From Acridotheres tristis (Eukaryota; Chordata; Aves; Passeriformes; Sturnidae): a stretch of 64,000 nucleotides of DNA. The stretch covers positions 10,148,479 through 10,212,478 of the forward strand of contig CM072899.1 of assembly GCA_037013685.1 (NCBI GenBank), read 5' to 3'. Position numbers and translations under genes: made by a program. Shown here piece by piece: positions 44,481-56,600 of this stretch; positions within the stretch are counted from its first letter, which is position 1, and every line of letters starts with the position of its first letter. Under the pieces are notes generated by a model. The model did no database searches, was not told the origin of the DNA, and saw only the letters and a program-made list of their open reading frames with translations.

Positions 44481-47400
44481 TTGGAGGAGAAAGTGTAGTA
44501 CAAATGGGATTAGAAGCAATTAAAATATTTGTTCATATGCATAAAGCTCCACTCTTAAGTTTTTAATGCTGCAGTTGCCACAGCAGAATGAGGTTGCATA
44601 ACTGGCCCTGTCGTGCTCAGGTGTGTGCCTTGGATGAGGTACCAAGCACCCTGATGTTCCCCTGACCTCAGGGGGTCCTGGCTCACAACTCTCCATCCCT
44701 TGTTCTATTTGGTGAAGGCTCAGCCCTCGGAAGGAGAGGCCAAAATAGCTCTTCAGTGCAGAGAGGTTTAGAGTCCTTCTCAAACCCTCCAGGAATGTGT
44801 GTGCTAGGGGGTGAAACAGGAAGGTTTTTGTTATGTTGTTTTGGTGTGTGTTGGTTCACTTGTGACAGCAGTTACACAACTGTACCCTGCTGGATCCCTG
44901 CTGAAATGTGTGGTTGGAGCTCAGTTTGCCTTCTGTGGCATTGCATGTTCCAGCTTCTCTTGGTGGAAGGAGGCTTCAGCAGTGGCCATTGCTCAAGTTT
45001 TGCATTTTGACTCCTGCAGGTGTGTTGTAAAAGCCTGAGGCCATTCTGCTCTCAGAGGAGCTCTGTAGCTCAGCTGATTATCAAAGTGGCTGAGGCCAAA
45101 GGTGCTGTGCTCACTGTGCACAGCATAGTGAACAGAGCTGCTCTGAGAGGGCCAGGTGTTATTGTGACCTTGCTTGATCACTGTTTTATGTAAGTGCCTT
45201 TTGTCAGGCAAATTATTCAAACACTTATATATAACCAACAGCAGAAAAATCACACCTACTGTTTGCTTAACCTGTAGGCTTTGAGGGACTGCCTCAAACA
45301 GAGTTGATTCACTCCTGAAATGAATACTGCTCAGGTCAAATTGTTTAGCTCCTGGTTTGTGCTGGGTCATTTTGACCTGTTTGCAGTGGCCAAGAGGTCA
45401 CTCCAGTGGCTCCAGTGTTCCTTTGAGTTCCTTGATAGGCAAAGCAAGATGTGTGCACCACAGTCGGAAGAGGTGAGGGAACTGTGAGAACTGTAGAAAC
45501 TGCTTTGAGAGCATGTTAAGGGAGGAAGTGGCTGATTTTCTGTTGCATATGCAACTTCCTGTGGTTACCCTGCCTAGGGCACTGCAAGGGAGGGGGAAAA
45601 GTGCTGAACTGGGTTATAAAGGCTCCTTTGGTTATGAACCTGCACTCTGCTGACTTAATTCACCATCACACTAGAGTTCATTCAGGTTCTTACAGTGTGC
45701 AAAGCCTTTGTAGCCACTGAGAAGTGGGGCTTGCCCTACTGAACTACTGTGGGCAAAGTGTTTAAGAGACACAAAGTCTCTACACGTTTGTCGTGATATC
45801 TTGTGTACTGTGACATTTGTTTCTTCTCTCCCTTTCCAGATTCTTGGTCTGTAGTTTAATAAACACAACAAATTTGCCTTCCTAGCTGTTTCCAATTGAA
45901 CTTGGTGAAGCAAAATTACTCTCAGAAAGTAGTGCTGCCTTACACAAGTCTTTCTACTGCATTCATTATTCTCTATCCCATGTCTTCACTCCTTCAACAG
46001 AACACTTTCCTCTATTCCTCCACAGAGCCTTCTATCCTGCCTTTCTCCTTAGCAGTTAGAGAACAGATAAATCTAATATCTTGCCTTCGTCTGATCAGGG
46101 AGATGGTGCAATTTTTATTAGCCATTTACAGACTCTCTAAAATGTATTAGCATACAGACAGAAGAAAAGAATTGCTCAAGGAGCAGCAAGATCAAGGCTA
46201 AAGCTTAAAGTAGTTAGTTAAAAATAAATTGAACAATGGACAGTAAAGGATATATATCTAGGAAAGGAATTCTTGGCAATTAGGAAACGCCTTTACAATT
46301 GCTAGTTTTTTTGTTAAGGGGTAGTTAGTTAACTTGAAGGAAAGGTGTGATGAGCCATCACAATTATGCATTATTCTTTAAATGTATTTTACAGCATCTG
46401 CTCCTGTCACTCCTAATTCATGTGTCAGGCTTGGATGTGTCTTAAGTGGTGATGATTTGGGCATAATAAATCTGGGCTTCCTTCTGCTTTCTCTTGATAC
46501 CCACATGCTGACAATTTTAGGAGACTGAATGTGAGTTGTGTGGCACCTCTGGTGTGAGATGGAGTACGAGCCAGCTGGTATTAAACACCCATCCTGAAAT
46601 TCCCACAGTACCCTGTCTTCTCACCTCCTGCCTCCATCACGGAAAAGTGCATCAAGAATGAGGAAGAAATGAGGATATGCAACTGTTCTGTTAGACTTGG
46701 GAGTGGGGAGTGTGGGGCAGAAGGGATTATAGACTGGGTTCTGTTTTCTCTGTTGGTTTATTGCTTCTTGGCAGTTGTGACTTGCCTCTTGTAACCTTGT
46801 GAGATTGCCACTGTTCAGGTGATAAGAGCTGGCTGAATGTGTTATTGAGAGTGGAAAATGGAGTAATAATTGTCAATATGAGAAATTTGAAAGGTTTAAA
46901 TAAGGAACATCCACACTGGGCTTAAACAGAAACTGTGAGTTGCATTAATCGGGTCTGATGTGGCCTGGTGGATAGGCAGACATGTTTCTACATATCTCAG
47001 GACTGATATTTTGGTGGCAAAGACACTGTTTGGGGTGCTTTTACTCTTCCCCTGGTCCCCACCCCCTCTGTGATACAAACATAGCTGTTGACCTAGAGCA
47101 TCCCTTCCTTTTCATTCAGTTTTTATGCTATAGCAGATATTTATCTTTAGGCAGGAAGTGACAGGGTTAGTCCCTGCTGAGCTGTCAGATTAGCAGAAGC
47201 TATTTGAGAGAAATCTGATTTATACAGAACTAATTGTAAAAGGGAATGGGGACAGAGAAAAGAGGACGGTTTAGACCAGGTTAAGGTGCAACTACAAAGC
47301 TAAACAAAAAGGGCAAAAATAGAGGCAAGCCTATGATGGTAAGAAATATTTCTTGCCCTTTTTAATTTAAGAATTTAAACTCTTTGTTTCTGTCTTGGTC

Positions 47401-47557
47401 TGCCATAGGCTAGATCAGGAGGAAAACAATGCAAAGAGATGTTTACAAAGGAAGATCTTACTTGCTTTAATATTGCAAGGCAAATTTTCCTAAACTTTTG
47501 AACCAGCAAAATTGCAGTGTGAGCAGTACTTTTGTTTCTTCTCCCTTCCCTCCTTTT
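44481..47557. other. Unassigned noncoding stretch
   Basis: A 125-codon minus frame (45370-44993) is the longest and is not recognisable. The part 46140-46400 is AT-rich and includes an exact small hairpin GTGATG-AGC-CATCAC (46347-46361) next to AATTATGCATTATTC. No repeats were recognised. Confidence 0.45.
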
Positions 47558-47640
47558 AAAAAAGCAAAACAAACAAACAAAACCCTCAAAGCTAAAAACC
47601 AACCAACATAAAATAAAATAACCAAAAAATCCAACAAACT
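47558..47640. repeat. A/C-rich low-complexity tract
   Basis: Repeated CAAA, CCAA and TAAAA steps over about 80 bases. Overlapping 97- and 98-codon minus frames that look Phe/Leu/Val-rich are the translation of this tract and its surroundings. Confidence 0.85.
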
Positions 47641-48450
47641 CCCTTCCAAAAGATGGTTGTGATAGAAACAAAGTGCTAACAGTAGTTTTATGACATGTGA
47701 GGTGTGCCTGAGGATGCCGTAAATGAAGCTCTTACACACAAAAAAAGGTAGCAAGTACATCCTGCAGATCAGACTAGAACAGCCAGGAGCTTGATGTTCC
47801 TGCTCAGATCTCCTCTTCCAAGCAGCAGGAGCAGTGGTGTGCTCAGGCAGCCCTCCTGCACAGCAGTTAATTCCTGTACTGTGCTGTACCTCTGGGCTTC
47901 AGGACACAGGTCTTCCTTGTACCTGTCCTGGATAAACAACAAGACCCACAAAAGCAGAGAGGCAGAGAAGTTATGTTTAATAATAGTAAAAGGTTAGGTA
48001 TGTAATACATGCCTTGACCAGCTGATAAATTCATGCCATCAAAATATTTCCTGATTTGGGTTATGCAGTCCCACAGAGCTGTTTTCTCCTGAATACAGAT
48101 TGTCTTTTCAGCTGTGCTGTTTTGGTGGATTTTCACGCTGCTCAGCAGCTTGGAAAGTGTGAGGAAGCCGAGGTGATGCTGATGTGTCTAATGCTTGTGG
48201 ATCCCCCTCAGCTCCCCCACCTTGGTGTGCCAGGGATCCTGCAGCAGATCCTGGGGAAGGGGCTGTGGTGGAGGGAAGGTGGGCTGGAAATGTCTGCAGC
48301 ACTACAGCTTGAGCCTGACCTCTTGTTTTGAAGTTTCTGGTAATATGAACCCAAAACTGAACAAAGCTAAAACCCTGTTACAGACGGAGTGAGAGTTTGC
48401 TTAAAACTTGACATTCTTCGGGAGGGACTGCTCCTTTCTGAAAGGAACCC
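47641..48450. other. Unassigned noncoding stretch
   Basis: Lies immediately beyond the 3' end of the CR1 copy. Frames of 60-91 codons on both strands, none recognisable. Confidence 0.5.
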
Positions 48451-48900
48451 CTGTGGAATCGTTGGGGTTGGAAAAGAGTTCCAAGATCAATGAGTCCAAC
48501 CTTTGACTGAACACCACCTTGTCACTGAGTTTCACAGTTGTTCCTTGAGCACATCCAGGGACAATGACCCCTCCACCAGTTCCCTGGGCAGCTGTTCCAG
48601 TGTTTAACCACTTGCTGTGAATGTGTCCAGACTGAACCTCCCCTGGCACTGCTTAAATCCATTTCCTCTTGTTACATGGGAGAAGAGACTGACCCCCACC
48701 TCCTCTCAGGTGTAGTAGAGAGGGATAAGGACCCCCCTGAGCCTCCTCTCCTCTAAGCTAAACAACCCGGGTCCCTCAGCCATTTGTTGTGTGATTGACT
48801 CTCTAAACTCTTCACCAGCTTTGTTGCCCTTCTCTGGACACTCTCCAGCACATCCATGTCTTGAAGTGAGGCACCCAGAACCAGGCTCCAATAAACTGAC
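48451..48900 (-). mobile_element. CR1 LINE, 5'-truncated, minus orientation
   Basis: Read on the minus strand, the end of the CR1 ORF2 protein is visible in two frames. One carries VQRRATKLVKSLE (about 48870-48800). The other carries GLFSLEERRLRG and PLYY (about 48770-48710), so a frameshift near 48770-48790 breaks it. The noncoding 3' part follows to the GGAATCGTTGGGGTTGG-type end at about 48452, without clean terminal 8-base repeats. CR1 is the dominant non-LTR retrotransposon of birds. It normally encodes an endonuclease and reverse transcriptase, both missing here. The copy is a dead 5'-truncated insert. The exact 5' junction, near 48890-48960, is unclear. Confidence 0.92.
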
Positions 48901-48960
48901 TGTGAGTCACAGAACCCATAAATAGATGCCGTTTTTAATCTGCTTCTCACCCACAAGAGT

Positions 48961-50662
48961 GTTTTATTTGAAGCAAAGTTAGAACTCCCAGAACAGCAAC
49001 CCTTGAACTTCTTGTTATGGATTTATTCTGTGAAATGCAAAGGCATTTCCAGATGCCTCTTGTTACAGTCTGGGCTGAAGCTGGATCCTGCCACAACTTC
49101 TAAGATCAACTGCTCATGTTTTCAAGGTGGGAATTATTTGACTGTCACCATCTCCTTAGGAGATTGAACTCACTCGTCCTCTTTCTGCTGATGAGATTGG
49201 TGCTTCTGGCAGAGCAGAGCTCTGGAGAGGATTGTATGAAATGAGAATATCTTCTCTCCTGTTAATTCCACTGCAGGTGGAATTGCCTGCTTCAAGGATG
49301 GTGAAGGTGCAGCAACATTGAACTTGGGGAAAGACTTGCAGAAGGTAGAATGAAGACAGATGGTGGGTGATTTAGGGACACTTGATGTAGGCTGTAGGGC
49401 TGCAGTGCTCTCTGCTGTTGTACTGCAGCTCAGAATATCTATAAAAAAGAGCTGCTTGAATTTCAGTGTTGGTAGCCTTGAGCATTACCCTAGATGGTAC
49501 AAATAACACAAAGGAGGTAGTGGAGCTTAAAAGGAGAATTATCTGTTGCAAAAACAAACAAAACCATCAGGATGTCAGACAGCTGCATTCCTTTCACACT
49601 AAGTCAGGAAAAAGAAAATGATCTTTTTTTTTTTTTTGGAGCAGTGAAGCTGTAAACCCTTCTCACCTTTCACTATGGCTGCATTTCTGTAGTGATGGCT
49701 TGGGGCTATTTATCCAACACGTACAATTTATGGAGGTTCCTTCTCTGGGTTAAGTGTAGGTGGCTTGTCCACCTCAGTCTGAACCCTCCTTTCCCTTCCA
49801 CCTCTTCCTTTGTGTTTAAAGGACCTTTTGGCACTCTGCTGAAGCTGAGTTAATGACCTTGGAGCTTCCCAGAAACAGGTGCTTGCTCGTAAGGAGCTGG
49901 AACTACTTCTTTTGGCTACCTCAAAATACCTGCTCACTGTTTATAGTATGTGGAAAGAAAGACTGCCCTGAGAAGAAGCGGGGAAAACATTCTGAGGACC
50001 TTGGAGGTTGCTGGATGACTTTGTGATACTGGAGAAGGAGATGCAATATTTGCAATTCCTTCCTCATTGTAACAGAGGAATTTTCAGTAGTCTCTACAGG
50101 AACAGTTTATCTAAAGGCTGTGTTGAGAGTTTTGAAATAAACATGTGTTTTGGCTACCACCTCTTTATTGCTTTTCTTTTGTTTAAATGCAGGACCTTAA
50201 GGGAGGTGGGAGAAGTTGCAGTGATGAGATCAGCAGATCCAGAGCTGGAGTTCTGGAGCTCTGTCCTGATCCCAGACCCCTGGCCAGATTGGAATTTGTG
50301 TAATCCCATATTTACTTCCCCTCTGTTTTCAGCTGGTTGGAGCACTCTTTGCTTTCTGGTAACAATCTGCTCTTTATTGCTTTGAAGGTAGAGGAGGAAT
50401 TTCTGCAAGGGGGAGGCTTGCAAAAGCACTCTAGAATTTCAGGGCATAGCTGCATACAAACTACTGCTGTAAATAAAAAGCTTTTCAACAGATCTGTGCA
50501 GGATAAACCTGACAGTTTTGTGCAACTTTTCACTGAGCCATTCACTGAACTAGTCTGGAGACCAGACTACTTGTTGCCAATGTCTGATATAAAATCTCTT
50601 TCATGTTTGTTTTTTTATCAGGCCTAGAATTCTGGCTTTTTCTGGACCTGTTAAGGACTTGA
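48961..50662. other. Unassigned noncoding stretch with a T14 tract and a small hairpin
   Basis: AATTCCAC (49264-49271) and GTGGAATT (49277-49284) form an exact 8-base inverted repeat around TGCAG. T14 lies at 49624-49637. Frames up to 125 codons (plus, 50008-50385) are not recognisable. No transposon was identified. Confidence 0.5.
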
Positions 50663-50689
50663 TTTTTTTTTTTTTTTTTTTTTTTTTTT
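50663..50689. repeat. Poly(T) tract, T27
   Basis: The longest homopolymer in the window. The nearest TTTATT downstream (complement of AATAAA) is about 65 bases away near 50757, too far for a retrocopy tail, so I call it a simple repeat. Length is likely to be unreliable in the assembly. Confidence 0.95.
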
Positions 50690-53516
50690 GTCCCCCAGTC
50701 TAATTTAGCACAATACAGTTAAAAATAAGTTCACTGCTATTAAGATTTTGCACGCCTTTATTTCCTATGTTTCATTTTTGGTATCAAGCTGAATCTGAGG
50801 TACTGAACTTTACAAGGCGGATTTTAGACTGGAAGCAGATGGAGTAAATTCTTATTTCTGTCAGTTTGTGCTTTTTTTTTAAAGGGAAAGAGGAATTAAT
50901 TTCATCCTTTCTGCTACTTAAGCTTCAAACAGTGATAATTTAGAACATATGGTAAGTGTAAGACTCTAGGCCCTTTTGCTGAACTGTTGTAGAGAAAATT
51001 GTATTAAGATAAATATGGGTGAATCATACAAAGAATCAAAAAGTCAGGTTTGGTTTTTTTATTCTCTAGGGGAATATTGGCTCTTCAAAACCATGAGAAT
51101 AAATGAAAATATTATTTCTAAGTCTATGTGATCTCAAGTCTATTGTTATGCTGTTCAAGGCTTCTCCTGCCATTTCTGCTCAGTAAAATCCACAGTGATA
51201 GGTTTGCTCAATTAAGAGTAAGTCTATTCCAATAAGTGTAAGCATAGTTTACAATAAGGATTTCAGTTCAAAGCATCAGAAAAGGAGAAGAAATAAATGC
51301 TATTTGACACATCAGTCTACCTTTATTTTTTTAATCTTAGGCTATTTTTCCCACAAAAGAACAATGCATTTTCTAAAAGCTATGGTTCCTAGGTACTATG
51401 AGATCTTAAATTAAGATAGGTTTTAAATTCAGTTACACAAAACTCAGCATTTATACAGTGAGTGCTGCAAAATTGAAAACACATCAATCTTTTATATGGG
51501 GGAGCCATAGTTAAAATTTTAAATGTCCTCTTTAAATATTGCTGGCTTGACTATCAGAACACTGATTAATGAGAAACGATGGAGAAACTGTAAGAAAAAA
51601 TTGAAATTAACTTTTGGAATCCAGAGGTGATTTCAATATTTCAAAACATGTTTACTAACAATTTTTTTGGAGATTTTTTTTTCCTCAAGGAAGAAAAAGG
51701 AATAGAGGATTTTAACACCTAAGTACAGTGAAAAGAAGTGGTTTTCTCCAAAATGAGTATCCTATGGCTTAGTCTTTGAACCATTTGGGGTTTAAGAGTA
51801 CCATGGGAATATGTTGTTCTCTAAGGACACTGAAATTAGACAGTGACTTTTTAAAGTGGAAGCTGGAACTTGCTGATAATCACAAGACAGAGCTGATCAC
51901 AAGCTTCAAAATGAAATAATGACATTTGCAATGCTGTGAAAGAAGCCTTTTTTTTTTTTCTTTATTTGACAGTAGGAGTCAAGTGTGTGATCAGGGCACA
52001 GATGAGATCAAGGACTTTCCAGAATGTAGCCCAGCTTTATATGATTCATAGTCCATGGAAAGCAATCAGTATGTTGTAATCTCTGAAAGGGGAAAATGCT
52101 AAATAACTGAGTTTTCCTCATGGTGACAGTCCTCTAAACCCAAAAAGTCAATATGTGAAACACTTGGGTTTTGCCAGATTTATATTTCATGTATCAGTTT
52201 TCCCTCAAGGTTGTGTGTGATGTTTAATCTTGACACCATGCCAAAGATGATGCAAAAAGTCCTATATTAATGTGCTCATCTATAAATGAAAGATTTACAG
52301 ATGATAAAGTTCAAGGAGTGGCTCAAGAATAATAATGTGGCAACCCAAGAAGAGGTTTAAATATTTCTGGTATTGGTTTTGCAGTGAGAAATGGATGTGA
52401 ACACAAGGAAGTGTTCTCTTGCTGGGAGCTGATACCACTCCTGGTATCCACAGCAGTGTCCCTGCAGTGCCCTAGTGCCATTCTCCTTCCCAGAAAATGG
52501 TGCTGCCTGAAAAACCAGCAGTTATGGGAAGAAACTGGGCATAAAGAAATTCTGAGCAGGGACAAGTGCATCACTCAGCAGGCAGATCATATTCCAGCCT
52601 CTCTTGTGCTCTCTGTATTGAAATTGTTCAATGTATGTCACTTGGTGGGAAGCTGAGTCTGTTTCTCTAAGTGGTGTTTCTCAACAGAAAAGGCCACTGT
52701 ACAAAAGCAACTTTTCTTCTTTGTTTTAAATGGAAGTAAGTGGGAAGCTGCATGTAGAACTCCACTGTTTTCTTTCTCAACATAATTTCTCACTTTGTTC
52801 TGAACATCTCATCCTCTGAGAAAAGTATTTCCAGAGAAATAAGATCTCTCCCTATCCAGAGCTAACATGTTATTGCTGCACTGAATTTTGAAATTTTTCC
52901 ATTTGGAGGAGGAAATTCTGTCTTCTGACAAAAAAGAAAAAAAAGGAGCAACTTTTTCACACAATTTGATTTAGAGACCCCGTTTCTTGTTGAGCACACT
53001 TGGGGGAAGAAAGAGGCAGCTTGCCTCAGTTACATGATGAGCAAGTTTGTAACAAAGTTTCAAATTCCTGTGTTAAAAATAAAGCAATAAATAAGTAGAA
53101 ATTAAGCCAACTGATAGGATATAGTTCAGGAAGAAAACTTTTGACACAGACAAGATTTTTTACAATTCTTAGAGATGCAAAAATGTGCACAGTCTTCCTA
53201 GTGCATAGTTTTTGGACAGATGCCCTGTGGTGTTCAGAGCAAACAGAAATAGAAATCCAGTCCTAAGGGACACCAGAGTCACTTCAGCAGTCACTTGTGC
53301 CAGTGTTAATGGCTTGCTAAATATCCTGTAAACAATAGTGCTAGTAATTGCTTTGTTAGCAGTTTCTTCATTCCCAGAGTACCAAATTATGAAGAGCTTC
53401 TCTAAATCTGATTTTTATCCTTAAATGCACTGATATGATCAACTGTAACAGCTTATTCTATCAACTGTTGTGAGTATTTCATGTATAGGAGCTGTGAAGG
53501 GTGCCTATGAATGTGC
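50690..53516. other. Long AT-rich noncoding stretch
   Basis: Very poor in open frames: apart from about 52320-52660 none reaches 60 codons. T12 lies at 51948-51959, followed by CTTTATTTG. A short ATTTACAGATGATAAA near 52290 could be a MIR/L2 scrap, but it is too short to call. Otherwise no repeat or gene was recognised. Confidence 0.5.
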
Positions 53517-53665
53517 TGTTGTGGTCTAACCCCAGCTGTCAATTAAGTACCAGGAAGGCCTGGTGGATGGGGAGGAGGATTGGAAAAAAGGGGCAAAACC
53601 TGTGGGCAATGATTTTTTTTTATTGAGGTCTCATAGACCTTCAAAAATAATTATTTAAAGAACTA
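53517..53665 (-). mobile_element. Endogenous retrovirus LTR relic, minus orientation
   Basis: GTGGTCTAACCCCAGCTGTC, then AATTAAGTACCA, then GGTGGATGGGGAGGAGGATT, GGAAAAAAGGGGCAAAACC and TGTGGGC occur in the same order as the complement of the 3' half of a widespread bird ERV LTR, which has TTTAACCCCAGC, CAACTAAGTACCA, a G-rich patch, TTGGAAAAA, GTAAAACTCGTGGG and an AT-rich part. Only about 150 bases remain. No internal viral genes, primer site or second LTR are visible. The family name is not asserted. Confidence 0.5.
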
Positions 53666-56600
53666 AAACAGACACGACCTTCTTTTCCATCCCCCCAAAT
53701 TATTAAGGATGATTCTCTTGGAAGAGTGGTGGAGCCTGACTTTCTGAGTTTCCTCTTAGACTAGTGTCAGTGGCTTTAAATGAAAATTTCAAGGTATATT
53801 GAGAGGTGAACATGCAAAAATAGAGGGAGTAGAGAACAAGATACAGTTCAGTACAAATACCAGCTCCAACAGAACTCTTGGGCTTGATGGGGAAGCACAA
53901 TTCAGTATGCCAGTCTACAAATAATTTGACATTTTGGTTGGTGCCTTGGCTGTCTTGTGGTCAGAAGGGAGATGTGGAGAGCTAGCAATAAAGCAAGAAC
54001 AAATAGAAAATTATTTTCATAATAAATGCAGGAAATTAGCCCAGCTGACAACGTTCTAATGAGCTTTCTGACAACCTGAAAAACTAAAACAGCAGTTGTT
54101 GGGCAAACTGCCACTGTTGACAAAGAAGCAAGAAGCCTTAATGAAGATGGAACACCTTTTGTGTTCTGATGCAGACTGGCCCGGTTTCTCTGACTTCACT
54201 GATTTTTGCCTATTCAGCCTGGTCACTAATGTGATGCAGTGCTTCAGTTATTTAGTTATTGCTTGCCTTTATGGTTTCCAGTTGTTTTCTGGTACTGGAA
54301 GTTCTTTGGGTCCTGTTTGTGTGGATGCACATGTTCATAAATTTGACCTATACAGCAAAGTTTCTCAATAGTTCTACACATGGGTTCAGTTTGGAAGATG
54401 TTTGCATGCAAGAAATCTCTGGCTTGGTCTCAGTCACTGAAGGTGGTTCATAGCAAGGATCAAAATGATGACCATGTGCTGTTGTGCTTTTGGGATGAAT
54501 GTAATGGCAAGCTTAATGCTGTTTCACTCCCTAGTTAAATCAGAGACTCCTTGAGGCCTGAAGGAGTCACTGCCCTGTGTAGGTATCCTAACTGAAAATT
54601 TTAGTCATGTTAGAGTTAAAAAAAATAAATTGTACCTGTTCCAGATTTTGGGGGGTAAAAAGGCTTATGAACCAAATATGTTTGTGTTCAGTCTCTCATT
54701 TTCAATGGACAGTTTGAACCAGTTCTTTGTTTATTGGAAAATATTTGTGTGCTTTTGGAGGCCACTGAGTCAGCCATACGGAGCAATTGAAATTACAAGC
54801 AAATATTTTCCTCTTTCATGCAGTTAAGTGCCTAATAAATCCCTATAAACATGAGCTTTGCTAAATGAGAGAGCATCAATAGGCTTTAACAGGGCCAGAC
54901 TTAATTGACTCCACGTTGAGAACATGTGGCAGTGAGGAGCAGCCCTGAGGTGAGTGTGGAAGTCAGCAGAGCTGGCTTTGAGGCTCAGCTCTGTGAGGGC
55001 AGCTCAACGTGAAGATGGGCTGGGCTGCTGCCAGGTGTGACAGGGACTGCTGGCTTTGGCAATGGCTGTTCAGGAGCTGCTCTGAGCTGCACAACTCCTT
55101 TGCCTCAGCTAAAGCAGGAATTAGAGTCCTGCTGCACGTGGTGCATCTCCTCCTGCCCCTGCAGCAGCTGAAGAACAGCAGAAGGGTTGGTGCCTCTGGC
55201 ACACATTTCCCCACACCTTGTACCTGTGTTTCTCTGGCAGAGGTCATTTCCACTCTGTGAGTGTAACGAGTGCAGGCTGGGAGCTGATGGTGGGCAGGGA
55301 GGAGCAGGGGAGCCTGCACAGCTATTCCATGGACAGAGAATGCATCAAGGAGAGAAATGAGTGTCCCCGGAGTGTAGGTTCTGGGGGTGTCTGCATAAGG
55401 AGAGTGACCTTGAGGCAGTGGGAGAAACTAGGAATAGAGTAGAAAAGACAGACTGATCATTAATCCAGCTGTTTTCAGGTTCTCCAGGATGACAGTGCTG
55501 TGTGGGTACCAATTGTCCCCTCCAGAATTCACTGTATCACAAGAGGAAAATGACATAAACTGTCCTTTTCTTGGAGATGCAAATTGAATGATTCTCCTTC
55601 TACTGAAAAAGCTGTACACTGGCTGTGGGAGCTGGATTATGATTTCAGTTGTCTGAACCCGAAATAACAGTCTGGTGTAGCTCTTAGTGCTTTAAAGTGT
55701 AGAAGTCTGTGGTGCACAGGGATGTGCCTGGTGATGCCAAGGCTTTAAACGAACACCTCCCTCCCCTTTCCCCACTGCTTTCCACTCTCTGTCTGCTGCT
55801 ATCTTTCTATCTTTTTGCTGTGCACGGCCCCTTCCCCTCGATGGATTTGGATTCAGAGCTGTGCCCAGGTTTTTCAAAGCCCACATTCATGAATATGGAC
55901 CAGGACTGACTACCAAAGAACTTGTTTATGTGGGGGCAGAATTTGGCAAGATTTTAACTTCATCTTTTGAAAGAAGACCAAAGATGCAGACAGATACCTT
56001 TTATTTTATTTTTTAAATTCAATACTGTTACGTTTTGCAGGCTTGGCTTAAAAAGCGTATAATTGATAAAAATAAAAGGTGGCAAGAAGGAAGATTTTTA
56101 CACTGGACTCATGCAGTGTGTCTAAAATCTTCTGGTTTCATTTCTGGCTGCTTTTAATTTGTTTATGTTGATGAAATTTTCTTCCTCTAAGCACTAAAGA
56201 CAGTGTCCAAGTTGATAAAAGTAACTGTCATTGCTGGCATCTTTGAAGCTTGTGGGAGAAAAAGTTCCCTTTTCTTGCTTCTCAAAAAGGTGTTTCCTAC
56301 AGTTCAGAGCCAAGGCAGACTGGATTAGAAAATGCATGCATTTCTACACCCATTTCCAAGCAAAATATTATTAAATCTGGGGAGCTTCTTTACGTCAGTT
56401 GGCATTTTTGTCACAATTACAGAATGTACTTTTAGATGGGCTGAAATGTGCACTCAAAAAAAAGCCAAACAAAAAAACAACCCCCAAAAAAGCATGCTCT
56501 TTAATATGCAGACATGTAGGGAAAGAGTGTGGTAATGAATTTGGCTTAGTTTGTTGAGTCTGGGCCAAGTTCTGATCTCAGTTACGTTGGCCTCAGCTGA

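Noticed and set aside
44993..45370. 125-codon minus-strand open frame with a hydrophobic stretch
   Set aside because: No signal peptide pattern at the start, no recognisable domain, and no splice sites at sensible positions.
47375..47760. Overlapping Phe/Leu-rich minus-strand frames that look like membrane segments
   Set aside because: They translate the A/C-rich low-complexity tract at 47558-47640; T-rich DNA gives Phe/Leu in any frame.
50663..50689. T27 as the A-tail of a minus-strand retrocopy
   Set aside because: The nearest AATAAA complement is about 65 bases away, beyond the normal distance, and no transcript-like sequence follows.
51948..51966. T12 plus TTTATT as a minus-strand retrocopy tail
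   Set aside because: The signal is almost adjacent to the tract rather than 10-30 bases away, and the tract is short.
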